From JAWKWH01 sp041397625 (GTDB lineage Bacteria; Pseudomonadota; Alphaproteobacteria; Rhizobiales; Rhizobiaceae), in NCBI GenBank assembly GCA_041397625.1, contig JAWKWH010000001.1, positions 124,001 through 188,000 of the forward strand: a stretch of DNA of 64,000 nt, written 5' to 3'. The notes below the pieces were generated by a model. That model was not told the DNA's origin and ran no database searches. It worked only from the letters and a program-made list of their open reading frames with translations. The translations under genes and the position numbers were made by a program. Shown here piece by piece: positions 17,766 to 26,325 of the stretch. How positions within the stretch are numbered: the first letter of the stretch is position 1; each line of letters starts with the position of its first letter.

Positions 17766-18119
17766 TCAGTTGAAAATCTGGTAGAGCGCCTGGGCGATCT
17801 CGCTTTCCAGCGGGAAGGAGAGCATGCCCATGACCGAATAGCCGAGCAGCCACGGCATCACGTAGAAGCGGATCATGAAGAAGAACCAGGCGACGAACAG
17901 CGGCACCAGCGGTTCGATCAGGAAGCCGGGCGTCACCGGGGCGAAGACCTTCAGCACGGGATCGGTGGAACGGACGAAGAAACGCATGAAGAAGAAGTCG
18001 GAATTGATCGGCAGGAACACGTTCATCGCCGCGCGCCCGATCAGCGTCCACATGATGACGCCCAACACATAGTCGACGACGATCGCCCAGATCGGAAACA
18101 CCGACAGCGTGTCATCCAT
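17766..18119 (-). CDS. Small integral membrane protein, possibly YggT-like
   Basis: A 117-aa protein with three hydrophobic stretches: IWAIVVDYVLGVIMWTLIG, PLFVAWFFFMIRFYVMPWLL and a shorter one. The segment RSTDPVLKVFAPVTPGFL resembles the loop of YggT proteins, which contain dPlL-x-P, but similarity is weak. ATG at 18117-18119 has a strong GGGGGAGG ribosome-binding site; a start 51 bp upstream is less likely. It lies 85 bp from the symporter genes on the same strand and could be cotranscribed with them. Function unknown. Confidence 0.75.
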   Translation of the reverse strand: MDDTLSVFPIWAIVVDYVLGVIMWTLIGRAAMNVFLPINSDFFFMRFFVRSTDPVLKVFAPVTPGFLIEPLVPLFVAWFFFMIRFYVMPWLLGYSVMGMLSFPLESEIAQALYQIFN

Positions 18120-18203
18120 TGGCGCGACCTCCCCCGCCGATACCGGTTCACGAAAACGGGGGCGGGACATCGTCCCGCCCCCGGTTGCCGTTGTTAGCCC
18201 CGC

Positions 18204-20024
18204 TCAGTGCGACTTGGCAAGAATTGCCGTGCCGGTGGGGATGCGGGTCTCGTCGACCATGTCCTGAATCTCCTTGGAGGGTTCAGGCGTCAGCAGCGAT
18301 ACCACCACCATGGCCACCAGGCTCACCGGCATGCCGATGATGCCGAAGCGGATGTGGTCGATGCCGAACCACGGCTCCATGGCGCCGGTGTAGACCATGT
18401 AGAGGTACCACGAACCGGCGACGAAACCGCCGACCATGCCGGCAATCGCGCCCGCCGTGTTGGCGCGCTTCCACCACACGCCGAGGACGAGCGGGAAGAA
18501 GAGGCCGGAGCAGGCGAAGTCGAACGCCCAGGCCACCGCGCCGAGGATGCCGGTCAGCTTCAGCGACGCGATGAACGCGGCCGCCAGGCCGATGAACAGC
18601 AGCAGGATGCGGGCGACGATCAGGCGGCGACGGGTGTCGGCGCTCGGGTCGATGATCTTGTAGTAGAGATCATGCGACAGGGCGTTGGCGATGGCCAGCA
18701 GCAGTCCGTCGGCGGTCGACATGGCGGCAGCCAGGCCGCCGGCGGCCACGAGGCCGGAAATGACGTAGGGCAGGCCTGCGATTTCCGGTGTGGCGAGCAC
18801 GACGATGTCGGGCCGCATGAAGAACTCGTTGAGCTGGACGATGCCGTCACCCGACTGGTCGACGACCGAGAGCATGCCCACGGACGACCAGTGCTTGACC
18901 CATTCGAGGTTGGCCACCTCTTCGAACGACTTGCCGATGACCGAGGTCGCCAGGTTCGGGTCCAGAAGCTGCAGCTTGGTCAGCGTGGCCAGCGCCGGCG
19001 CCGAGAAGTACAGCAGGAAGATGAACAGCAGCGACCAGCCGACCGAACGGCGCGCCGAGCGGACGGAGGGCGTGGTGAAGTAGCGCATCAGGATATGCGG
19101 CAGCGAAGCGGTGCCGCACATCATGCAGATGGCGAGCGACACCATCGCCCAGCCCTTGCCGTCGGGCGCGTTCTGCGGGGTGGTCAGCACACGCAGCCCG
19201 GCGATGCCTTCCTTGGCGGCCTCAAGCCCGTACTGGGCTTCGAGGTCGGCGATGCGATGGACGGCGTCGCCATAGCCGAAATGCGGAATGATGCCGAAGC
19301 CCTGCTTGTTGGACATCCAGATGATCGGCACCAGATAGGCGATGATCAGCACGATGTACTGGGCAACCTGGGTCCAGGTCACGCCGCGCATGCCGCCGAG
19401 CATCGAGCAGATGAAGATGCCGAGCAGGCCGAGATAGACGCCGAACTCGAAGGGCACGCCCAGCGTCTGGGCGGCGATCGTGCCGGTGGCGTTGATCTGC
19501 GCCGTCACATAGGTGAACGAGGCGACGACGAGCACGACCACTGCGCAGAAGCGGGCGGTGTTGCCGCCGTAGCGCGTTCCGATGAAATCCGGCACCGTGT
19601 AGCAGCCGAACTTGCGCAGGTAGGGCGCCATCAGCGAGTTGACCAGCACGTAGCCGCCGGTCCAGCCGATGATGAAGCCCAGATACGGATAGCCGCCGAA
19701 ATAGACGCCGCCGGCAAGCGCCACGAAGGACGCGCCGGACATCCAGTCCGCCGCCGTGGCCATGCCGTTATAGAGTGCCGGAACCTCGCGGCCCGCCACA
19801 TAGTAGGCATCGACCTCCGCCGTGCGCGACAGGAAGCCGATGACGGCATAGATCGCGATCGTGAACAGCAGGAAGCCAACGCCAATGGTTTCGGCGCTGG
19901 CGCCCAACTTCTCGAGCACCGCCATCAACGCGAAAAACACCAGGAAACCCAGCGTGTAGAGTGCGTAGACCTTGCCGAGATTGTTCAGAAATCCGGCACG
20001 TTCGCCTTGTTCATTGGTTGCCAT
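18204..20024 (-). CDS. Sodium:solute symporter, large subunit (SSS family, ActP-like)
   Basis: A 606-aa inner-membrane transporter with about 13 hydrophobic segments. SSS-family features include VDAYYVAGREVPALYNGMAT, GASFVALAGGVYFGGYPYLG and the sodium-site region SGLVAAGGLAAAMSTADGLLL. It belongs to the two-component type whose large subunit is paired with a DUF4212 small subunit, here 4 bp upstream. Relatives carry acetate or other short monocarboxylates; the substrate cannot be set from sequence. A GGGGGGGGA tract provides the ribosome-binding site for ATG at 20022-20024; an upstream in-frame ATG at 20072 would lie inside the small-subunit gene. Confidence 0.92.
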   Translation of the reverse strand: MATNEQGERAGFLNNLGKVYALYTLGFLVFFALMAVLEKLGASAETIGVGFLLFTIAIYAVIGFLSRTAEVDAYYVAGREVPALYNGMATAADWMSGASFVALAGGVYFGGYPYLGFIIGWTGGYVLVNSLMAPYLRKFGCYTVPDFIGTRYGGNTARFCAVVVLVVASFTYVTAQINATGTIAAQTLGVPFEFGVYLGLLGIFICSMLGGMRGVTWTQVAQYIVLIIAYLVPIIWMSNKQGFGIIPHFGYGDAVHRIADLEAQYGLEAAKEGIAGLRVLTTPQNAPDGKGWAMVSLAICMMCGTASLPHILMRYFTTPSVRSARRSVGWSLLFIFLLYFSAPALATLTKLQLLDPNLATSVIGKSFEEVANLEWVKHWSSVGMLSVVDQSGDGIVQLNEFFMRPDIVVLATPEIAGLPYVISGLVAAGGLAAAMSTADGLLLAIANALSHDLYYKIIDPSADTRRRLIVARILLLFIGLAAAFIASLKLTGILGAVAWAFDFACSGLFFPLVLGVWWKRANTAGAIAGMVGGFVAGSWYLYMVYTGAMEPWFGIDHIRFGIIGMPVSLVAMVVVSLLTPEPSKEIQDMVDETRIPTGTAILAKSH

Positions 20025-20028
20025 TGGT

Positions 20029-20298
20029 TCAGTCCCCCCCCTCGCCGAGGCCATATTCGTCGTCAATGGCATCCTGGCGCCAGTTCTGGATCCAGATCAT
20101 CGCGACGAATGCAATCAGGGAACCCTGAACGCACATGTAGTACCCAAGCGGAAAACCAAGAAAGGTCATGGAGTTGAGCGATCCGGCCATCCACGGAATG
20201 ATCAGCGCAAACAGGGCCCAGAGGGCGAGTACCACATAGGTCAGGTTGCGGGTTTTTATCCAGTGGCCTTGATAGCTACTGGTGTCCGTGCTGGACAT
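20029..20298 (-). CDS. DUF4212 small subunit of the sodium/solute symporter
   Basis: An 89-aa membrane protein with two helices (NLTYVVLALWALFALIIPWM and FPLGYYMCVQGSLIAFVAMI) and the family mark QGSLIAFVAMIWIQNWRQD. Such proteins pair with the SSS large subunit encoded 4 bp downstream, so the two form an operon. ATG at 20296-20298 has a strong GGGGAGGA site. An ATG 33 bp upstream is less likely. The acidic C-terminal tail (DDEYGLGEGGD) is usual for the family. Confidence 0.92.
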   Translation of the reverse strand: MSSTDTSSYQGHWIKTRNLTYVVLALWALFALIIPWMAGSLNSMTFLGFPLGYYMCVQGSLIAFVAMIWIQNWRQDAIDDEYGLGEGGD

Positions 20299-20473
20299 TG
20301 GTATTCCTCCCCTAGAAGATGCGGACACCATGTCCGCATTCCCGAACGCAGGGCTGCCGCATCGTTACATACGCAGTCTCCGCGCGAGTGAAGCCATAGC
20401 CGCTCGCCACGTCACGCGCTATGATTCTATGGTAGTACTTCCTTAACCACTTGGATTCTGAGACAAAATCACA

Positions 20474-21175
20474 ATGTCAACGATCCTTGCACGACTGGGA
20501 AACGCACTGGCGGGGGTGGCCGAAGCCTTCGCGAGCGTTTCGGTGCGCCGCGACACGGCGCCGATTGATTCGAGCGACCGGATCTGCCACTTCGCCGGCA
20601 CGCGCGCCGCCTTCGTCACCCAGAAGAAGCTGTTCGGCTACCTGAAGGAACGGATCGGCACGCGCTATCCGAAAATGTTCGACGAGCCCGAATTCGTGCA
20701 GTCGATCGCTGTTGCGACGCGGGAGATCTACGCCGCCAGCCTCGCCGACCTGACCTGTTTCTGCGTCGCCAACGCGATGGCGGCGGACGCCTTTGTCAAC
20801 GAGGAGCGCGACCGGCTCGCCTGGCGCGGCTTCTGCCGGGGCATCGACACAAACTCCGCCGACGCCCCGCAACATCTGCGCGAGAAATGGCTGGAGACAT
20901 TCGACGCGCGGCTGGCGCGCACCGTGTGGCGGATGACCGGCGACGGGCCGGGCCACTTCATCGAGAGCGCGCCGGCGCTGATCCGCTGGGCGCCGATCGC
21001 CCCGGAACTGAAACGCTACGACCGCGAGATCGTCGAGAACTCGATACGCTATGCGTGGATCGAGGTCAGGCGCGACTACCTGAAACGGCTCGACACCGAC
21101 GCCGTTGCGGCCGACTGGCAGGCCGGCGCCGGCAACGTTCCACCGAGCCATCCGCGCGCCGGTCCGGCCGAATGA
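20474..21175 (+). CDS. Conserved hypothetical protein, function unknown
   Basis: A 233-aa, mostly helical soluble protein that I do not recognise. It has no signal peptide or membrane segment. Visible features are FVTQKKLFGYLKERIGTRYP near residues 50-70, a Cys pair in DLTCFCVANAMAADAFV, and an aromatic, charged C-terminal half ending in a Pro/Ala-rich tail. Codon use and the ATG at 20474 look normal for the window. It is read alone, divergent from the symporter operon, and its stop abuts the glnA terminator. A cytosolic helical-bundle protein is all that can be said. Confidence 0.75.
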   Translation: MSTILARLGNALAGVAEAFASVSVRRDTAPIDSSDRICHFAGTRAAFVTQKKLFGYLKERIGTRYPKMFDEPEFVQSIAVATREIYAASLADLTCFCVANAMAADAFVNEERDRLAWRGFCRGIDTNSADAPQHLREKWLETFDARLARTVWRMTGDGPGHFIESAPALIRWAPIAPELKRYDREIVENSIRYAWIEVRRDYLKRLDTDAVAADWQAGAGNVPPSHPRAGPAE

Positions 21176-21202
21176 AAAACCCCCGGCGCTGCGCGCCGGG
21201 GG
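21175..21202 (-). terminator. Intrinsic terminator of glnB-glnA
   Basis: On the reverse strand CCCCCGGCGC, a 3-nt loop and GCGCCGGGGG form a perfect 10-bp stem followed by TTTTT. It lies 22 bp after the glnA stop. The T-run is only on the reverse strand, so it serves glnA rather than the convergent hypothetical gene. Confidence 0.92.
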
Positions 21203-21224
21203 CGGATATCGCCATTCGATCCGA

Positions 21225-22634
21225 TCAGGACGAGTAGTACATCTGGAACTCGATCGGATGCGGGGTCATCTCGAAGGCGAGCACCTCTTCCATCTTCAGC
21301 TCGATATAAGCGTCGATCTGGTCGTCGTCGAACACGCCACCGGCCTTCAGGAAGGCGCGGTCGGCGTCAAGGCTCGCCAGCGCCTCGCGCAAGCTGCCGC
21401 AAACCGTCGGGATCTGCTTCAGTTCCTTGGCCGGCAGGTCGTAGAGGTCCTTGTCCATGGCATCGCCCGGATGGATCTTGTTCTTGATGCCGTCCAGTCC
21501 GGCCATCAGCATGGAGGCGAAGGCGAGATAGGGGTTCGCCATCGGATCGGGGAAGCGGACCTCGACGCGCTTGGCCTTCGGCGACGAGCCGAACGGAATG
21601 CGGCAGGAAGCCGAGCGGTTGCGCGCCGAATAGGCGAGCAGAACCGGCGCTTCGTAGCCCGGGACCAGACGCTTGTAGGAGTTGGTCGACGGGTTGGTGA
21701 AGGCGTTCAGCGCCTTGGCGTGCTTGATGATGCCGCCGATGTAGTAGAGGCAGCTTTCCGACAGGCCGGCATATTCGTTGCCGGCGAAGGTTGGCTTGCC
21801 GTCCTTCCAGATCGACTGGTGCACATGCATGCCCGATCCGTTGTCGCCGAAGATCGGCTTGGGCATGAAGGTCGCCGTCTTGCCGTAGGCGTTGGCGACC
21901 TGATGCACGACATATTTGTAGATCTGGGTCTTGTCGGCATTGCGCACCAGCGTATCGAACTTCATTCCCAGTTCGTGCTGCGCGGCGCCGACCTCGTGGT
22001 GGTGCTTCTCGACCACGACGCCCATCTCGGCCATGACGGTCAGCATTTCCGAACGCATGTCCTGGGCCGAATCGACCGGCGGTACCGGGAAGTAGCCGCC
22101 CTTGACGCGCGGGCGGTGGCCGAGGTTGCCGGTTTCGTATTCGGCATCGTCGTTGGAGGGCAGTTCGGTCGAGTCGAGCTTGAAGCCGGTATTGTAGGGA
22201 TCGGCCTTGTACTTGACGTCGTCGAAGACGAAGAATTCGGCCTCGGGACCGAAAAAGGCCGTATCGCCGATGCCCTCGGCGCCGAGATAGGCTTCGGCCT
22301 TCTTGGCGGTGCCACGCGGATCGCGATTGTAGGCCTCGCCGGAAACCGGATCGAGAATGTCGCACACCACCACCATGGTGGACTGGGCGAAGAACGGATC
22401 CATGTGCACCGTGTCGGTGTCGGGCATCAGGACCATGTCGGACTCGTTGATCGCCTTCCAGCCGGCGATCGAAGAGCCGTCGAACATGACGCCGTCGACG
22501 AACATGTCCTCGTCGACGGCGGCGATGTCCATCGTCACGTGCTGCATCTTGCCCTTCGGGTCGGTGAAGCGCAGATCGACGAACTTCACGTCGTTGTCGG
22601 AGATCTGCTTCATGATGTCTTTTGCTGAGGTCAT
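21225..22634 (-). CDS. glnA: Glutamine synthetase type I (GSI-beta)
   Basis: A 469-aa dodecameric enzyme making glutamine from glutamate, ammonia and ATP, the main ammonium-assimilation step. The beta-grasp domain has VMFDGSSIAGWKAINESDM, and the ATP and metal sites include PKPIFGDNGSGMHVHQSIW. Tyr398 in DLYDLPAKE is the adenylylation site, which marks the GlnE-regulated GSI-beta class. It is 67 bp downstream of glnB, with an AGGAAAA ribosome-binding site, and ends at a strong terminator. Control is probably from the sigma-54 promoter before glnB and by PII through GlnE. Confidence 0.99.
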   Translation of the reverse strand: MTSAKDIMKQISDNDVKFVDLRFTDPKGKMQHVTMDIAAVDEDMFVDGVMFDGSSIAGWKAINESDMVLMPDTDTVHMDPFFAQSTMVVVCDILDPVSGEAYNRDPRGTAKKAEAYLGAEGIGDTAFFGPEAEFFVFDDVKYKADPYNTGFKLDSTELPSNDDAEYETGNLGHRPRVKGGYFPVPPVDSAQDMRSEMLTVMAEMGVVVEKHHHEVGAAQHELGMKFDTLVRNADKTQIYKYVVHQVANAYGKTATFMPKPIFGDNGSGMHVHQSIWKDGKPTFAGNEYAGLSESCLYYIGGIIKHAKALNAFTNPSTNSYKRLVPGYEAPVLLAYSARNRSASCRIPFGSSPKAKRVEVRFPDPMANPYLAFASMLMAGLDGIKNKIHPGDAMDKDLYDLPAKELKQIPTVCGSLREALASLDADRAFLKAGGVFDDDQIDAYIELKMEEVLAFEMTPHPIEFQMYYSS

Positions 22635-22701
22635 GCTATTTTCCTGCTGTTTGACTGGTTGGATAGGTTTGGTTCAGTTGCTTGCCGGCGTACCGGGCTG
22701 A

Positions 22702-23040
22702 TCAAATCGCCGCCTCGCCGGTCTCGCCGGTGCGGATGCGAATGACCTCCTCCACATTGGATACGAAAATCTTGCCGTCGCCGATGCGGCCCGTCTGCGC
22801 CGCGGTGCGGATCGCCTCGATGGCGCCCTCCACCGCATCGTCGGCGAGGACCACCTCGACCTTCACCTTGGGCAGGAAGTCGACGACATATTCGGCGCCG
22901 CGATAAAGTTCCGTATGGCCCTTCTGGCGGCCGAAACCCTTGGCCTCGGTGACGGTGATGCCCTGCAGGCCCGCCTCCTGCAGCGCTTCCTTGACCTCGT
23001 CGAGCTTGAACGGCTTGATGATGGCTTCGATTTTCTTCAT
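22702..23040 (-). CDS. glnB: Nitrogen regulatory protein PII
   Basis: A 112-aa trimeric signal protein that binds ATP/ADP and 2-oxoglutarate and controls GlnE and NtrB. It opens MKKIEAIIKPFKLDEVKEAL. The T-loop (GRQKGHTELYRGAEYVVDFL) holds Tyr51, the residue that GlnD uridylylates. The C-terminal GDGKIFVSNVEEVIRIRTGE is the B-loop/signature 2 region. Being paired with glnA rather than amtB, it is GlnB and not GlnK. A sigma-54 promoter lies 60 bp upstream. Confidence 0.98.
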   Translation of the reverse strand: MKKIEAIIKPFKLDEVKEALQEAGLQGITVTEAKGFGRQKGHTELYRGAEYVVDFLPKVKVEVVLADDAVEGAIEAIRTAAQTGRIGDGKIFVSNVEEVIRIRTGETGEAAI

Positions 23041-23099
23041 GGCGGGATCGGTCTCCGGGGGGTGTATGAGGCGGGGTATTGCCGGTTTGCCCGGGAAAT

Positions 23100-23114
23100 G
23101 CAGGAAGCGTGCCA
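23100..23114 (-). promoter_or_regulatory. Sigma-54 (RpoN) promoter of glnB-glnA
   Basis: The reverse strand reads TGGCACGCTTCCTGC, against the -24/-12 consensus TGGCACG-N4-TTGC, with exactly 10 nt between the GG and GC. Only the first T of the -12 block differs. It lies 60 bp before the glnB ATG. Sigma-54/NtrC control of glnB-glnA is established in rhizobia. Confidence 0.82.
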
Positions 23115-23249
23115 GTTCGACGGCGGCGGCCGAATTTCGTGGCCGGCACCGGTATCGCCGTCGGATTCACGCCGGATCGGACGGCTCGAACCGTGCCGCG
23201 CCATCGGAATGCCGCAACGATGACCGGCCGGGCAGTGCAAACGAGACAT

Positions 23250-23292
23250 ATATTGCCCATCTCTTGACCATATTGCCTATAATTTAGGCAAT
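23250..23292. promoter_or_regulatory. Iterated ATTGCC operator-like repeats between glnB and nnr
   Basis: ATATTGCCCAT (23250-23260) and ATATTGCCTAT (23270-23280) are spaced exactly 20 bp, two helical turns. The second copy is also the left arm of an inverted repeat ATTGCCTA-N5-TAGGCAAT (23272-23292). The block is 135-190 bp upstream of the glnB sigma-54 site, a normal enhancer distance, and about 80 bp before nnr. It does not match the NtrC site GCAC-N-GTGC, so the binding protein is unknown. Confidence 0.5.
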
Positions 23293-23372
23293 CATGACCG
23301 GGCCGGCGCGGCACTTGCCATGCCGGCCAGTCTGGGCGACTGATTGGCGACCATGCGGAAAGCTGAAATCCG

Positions 23373-24857
23373 ATGTATGAACTGCTGACGCCCGACGAGA
23401 TGGGCCGCGCCGACCGGCTGGCGATCGCGGCGGGGCCATTCGACGGTCGGCAACTGATGGACAATGCCGGAAGAGCGGTGGCGGCCGAGATCCTCGCCCG
23501 TTACGGCGATGCGGCGCGCGCCGACATCCTGTGCGGTCCTGGCAACAATGGCGGCGATGGCTATGTGGTGGCGCGCGAATTGCAGCGCGCCGGCATGGCC
23601 GTGTCGCTCCACGCCCTGGCACCGCCGAAGTCCGGCGCCGACGCGGCCGATGCGGCGCGGCGGTGGGGTGGCGCGGCGCTCGACCTCGACGCCTTCGATC
23701 CGTCACCTGGCGCGCTCGTCATCGACGCGCTGTTCGGCGCCGGGCTGGAACGGCCGCTGGCGGGCAAGGCGCTGGCGGCGGTCGAGCGGGCAGGCGAGGC
23801 CGGATGCCGGGTGGTCGCGGTCGACCTGCCTTCCGGCCTGTCCGGAGCGAGCGGCGCCGTGCTCGGCGGCGCCTGTCCGGCCGAACTGACGGTAACCTTC
23901 TTCCGCAAGAAGCCGGCCCACCTGCTCCATCCCGGCCGCGAGCTCTGCGGCGAGGTGGTGCTCGCCGATATCGGCATCGGCGCCGGCGTGCTCGACGAGG
24001 TGAAGCCGACCTGTTTCGAGAACCTGCCGCCGTTGTGGCGCGGGCACCTGCCGGCAACCGCACGCGACGCGCACAAATATTCGCGCGGCGCGGCGGCGGT
24101 GTTTTCCGGCGGACCGTCGTCGACCGGCGCGGCGCGGCTTGCCGCCATGGCCGCCCAGCGCGCCGGGGCCGGCGCGGTGACCGTGCTGTCGCCGCCTTCG
24201 GCCATGCTGGTCAATGCCGGTCACCTGACCTCGATCATGCTGCGCCCGGTCGGGGATGCGGGCGCGGTGGAGGCGTTTCTCGGCGAGGGCAAGACGTCGG
24301 CCGTGGCGATCGGACCCGGCTTCGGCGTCGGCGAACGGCTGCGCGAGATGATCGCCGCCGTGCTCGCCGGTAAGTTGAAGACGGTCGTGCTCGATGCCGA
24401 CGCGCTGACGGCCTATGGCGCCGCGCCGCGCCGCCTGTTCGACCGGATTGCCGCGGCGCCGGCAGGCTCGGTGGTGCTGACGCCGCATGAGGGCGAATTC
24501 GCGCGGCTGTTTCCCGACCTTGCCGCCGACAAAGCGCTCAGCCGGCTCGACCGCGCCCGGCTGGCGGCGAAACGCGCCGGCGCCATCGTCGTGCTCAAGG
24601 GTCCCGACACGGTGGTCGCCGCGCCGGACGGAATGGCGGCGATCAACGCCAATGGCGGCCCGGTGCTGGCGACGGCGGGTTCCGGCGACGTGCTTGCCGG
24701 CATCGTAACCGGGCTCGCGGCGCAGGGCATGGCCGGGTTTCACGCCGCCTGCGCGGCGGTCTGGCTGCACGCGGAAACAGGCAATCTGGCCGCCCACGGC
24801 GCCATCGCCGAGGATTTCATCCACCTGCTGCCGGCGGTGTTCACCGAGCTTTTGTGA
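23373..24857 (+). CDS. nnr: Bifunctional NAD(P)H-hydrate epimerase/dehydratase
   Basis: A 494-aa metabolite-repair enzyme. The N-terminal YjeF domain (1 to about 215; GPGNNGGDGYVVARELQRAG, VDLPSGLSG) epimerises damaged NAD(P)HX. The C-terminal ribokinase-like domain (about 235-494; GPGFGVGERL, LTPHEGEFARLFP, ATAGSGDVLAGIVTGLAAQG) dehydrates it using ADP. Both halves are complete and in the usual E. coli YjeF order. GGAAAG precedes the ATG at 23373. It is divergent from glnB and converges on the DUF72 gene 6 bp away. Confidence 0.96.
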   Translation: MYELLTPDEMGRADRLAIAAGPFDGRQLMDNAGRAVAAEILARYGDAARADILCGPGNNGGDGYVVARELQRAGMAVSLHALAPPKSGADAADAARRWGGAALDLDAFDPSPGALVIDALFGAGLERPLAGKALAAVERAGEAGCRVVAVDLPSGLSGASGAVLGGACPAELTVTFFRKKPAHLLHPGRELCGEVVLADIGIGAGVLDEVKPTCFENLPPLWRGHLPATARDAHKYSRGAAAVFSGGPSSTGAARLAAMAAQRAGAGAVTVLSPPSAMLVNAGHLTSIMLRPVGDAGAVEAFLGEGKTSAVAIGPGFGVGERLREMIAAVLAGKLKTVVLDADALTAYGAAPRRLFDRIAAAPAGSVVLTPHEGEFARLFPDLAADKALSRLDRARLAAKRAGAIVVLKGPDTVVAAPDGMAAINANGGPVLATAGSGDVLAGIVTGLAAQGMAGFHAACAAVWLHAETGNLAAHGAIAEDFIHLLPAVFTELL

Positions 24858-24863
24858 CCGCGA

Positions 24864-25667
24864 TCAGCCGAGGCGCTGCATCAACGCCATGGCGCCGTGC
24901 GGCGCGCGCACCTTGCCCTCGTGGATGAAGTAGACGAACACGTCGCGCGGCGTGGTTTCGGCCGCGGCATCGGGGTCGGCGCGCGGCAGGTCGTCGGGCT
25001 CGCCGCCTCCGGCCCAGAGCCTCGCCCGCGCCGCCCAGCGGTCCATCTCGGCCGGCCGATAGCAGGTATCGATGGCGTCGTCGCCGCGTTGCAGCCGCGC
25101 ATAGACGAAATCGCCCGTCACGTCGGCGATCTCGGGATATTTCTCGTGATGGGCGTAGACGATGGCCGCACCGTGCTTCCGCGCCAGCGCCACGAATTCC
25201 GGGCAGACGAAAGAGGGGTTGCGGACCTCCAGCGCATGGCGCAGGCGCACGCCCTCGTGGCTGCCTGGAAGCAGCGCCAGCCAAGCGGCGAAGTCGTCAG
25301 GCTCGAACTTCTTGGTCGGCGCGAACTGCCAGACGATCGGCCCCAGATGCGGTCCGAGCTCGACGATGCCGGAGCGGATGAAACGGCCGACGGATTCGCC
25401 CGACTCGGCCAATATCTTCTTGACCGTGGTGAAGCGGTTGGCCTTGACCGAGAAGACGAAGCCGGCCGGCACCTCGGCCGCCCAGGAGGCGAAGGTCGCC
25501 GGCTTCTGGTCGCGATAATAGGTGCCGTTGATCTCGATGGTCGGCATCTGCCGCGAGGCGTATTCGAGCTGGCGCCTCTTGGCGAGCTTCTCCGGGTAGA
25601 ACGAGGTGTTCCAGGGCTCGAACGTCCAGCCGCCGATGCCGGCGCGGATGGTGGAGGTGGCGGTCAT
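24864..25667 (-). CDS. DUF72 family protein (YecE-like TIM barrel)
   Basis: A 267-aa cytosolic protein of the DUF72/YecE family, whose biochemical role is unknown. Family marks are RAGIGGWTFEPWNTSFYPEKL at the start, EINGTYYRDQKPATFASWAAE, FVFSVKANRF, and LGPIVWQFAPTKKF. In-frame ATGs upstream would add about 70 residues of low quality; ATG at 25665-25667, with a GGAAC element upstream, gives the family-like start. It converges with nnr. Confidence 0.9.
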   Translation of the reverse strand: MTATSTIRAGIGGWTFEPWNTSFYPEKLAKRRQLEYASRQMPTIEINGTYYRDQKPATFASWAAEVPAGFVFSVKANRFTTVKKILAESGESVGRFIRSGIVELGPHLGPIVWQFAPTKKFEPDDFAAWLALLPGSHEGVRLRHALEVRNPSFVCPEFVALARKHGAAIVYAHHEKYPEIADVTGDFVYARLQRGDDAIDTCYRPAEMDRWAARARLWAGGGEPDDLPRADPDAAAETTPRDVFVYFIHEGKVRAPHGAMALMQRLG

Positions 25668-25795
25668 GCGGGTCGTTCCGTCTGTTGGCGTCGACGCGAG
25701 CCTATGCCAGCGGCCGCGCCGCCGCCACCCGCTTCCTGAAGGCTGCTGACAGACCGGGATGCATGGCGGATAGCCGGCCGGCCGGCGCCGGCAGG

Positions 25796-25975
25796 TCAGA
25801 TCAGGACCAGCACCGCCAACGCCAGGGCAGGCAGGACGAGATCGGCCGCTCCGAGGCGCTTGTCGTTGCGGATGATCCATTCGCGCTCGGCCACCGTTTC
25901 GCGCCGGGCGCGCTCGCGTTCATGCGTGCTGTTTTTCGGGCGGGCGTACATATCGGGCCTTTCGTCCGGTTTCAT
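25796..25975 (-). CDS. Possible 59-aa tail-anchored membrane protein
   Basis: A 59-aa frame: a charged Arg/Glu-rich N-terminal part (STHERERARRETVAEREWII) followed by a C-terminal hydrophobic segment (LVLPALALAVLVLI) that ends the protein. The composition is unlike a random antisense frame. The ribosome-binding site is weak (ATGGA next to the ATG), and there is no known family. It is 128 bp upstream of the DUF72 start on the same strand. The open frame continues further upstream but through repeat DNA, so the short version is more credible. Confidence 0.35.
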   Translation of the reverse strand: MKPDERPDMYARPKNSTHERERARRETVAEREWIIRNDKRLGAADLVLPALALAVLVLI

Positions 25976-26325
25976 TCCATATAGGTATCCCGGCCGGCAA
26001 TTCGAGATCTGCTGACGAAAGGGTGATCGGCTGACGGTCGCGCGCTTGTGCGTTCCCGCGGTTTCGCCACGGGTTGCAAAAGGGGTTCCGGCATGGTCCG
26101 CTTCGCTTTGTTTGCCGGGAGAGATGCGAAGGCGGGAAGACGGGCGGTCGAATGGATCGCTCATCGAGGCAGTGCGGTGCGGTGCCAGGACCGCCCGTCC
26201 GCCGCCCCGCCGGGCCGGTTCTAGACCCGGTTTCCCATGGGACGGCGACGGGTGGATGATCGCATGGGCGGCGGGAGCGTGGACAAGTTCTCGGCGAAAG
26301 CTTTGAAGATCAGCAGCTTGCTTGT
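25976..26325. other. Intergenic region before repeat unit A
   Basis: 350 bp with no supported gene. It has lower coding quality than its surroundings, short frames in all phases with no known motif, and no clear promoter or terminator. It borders the left 220-bp repeat unit. Decayed intergenic DNA is the simplest reading. Confidence 0.5.
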
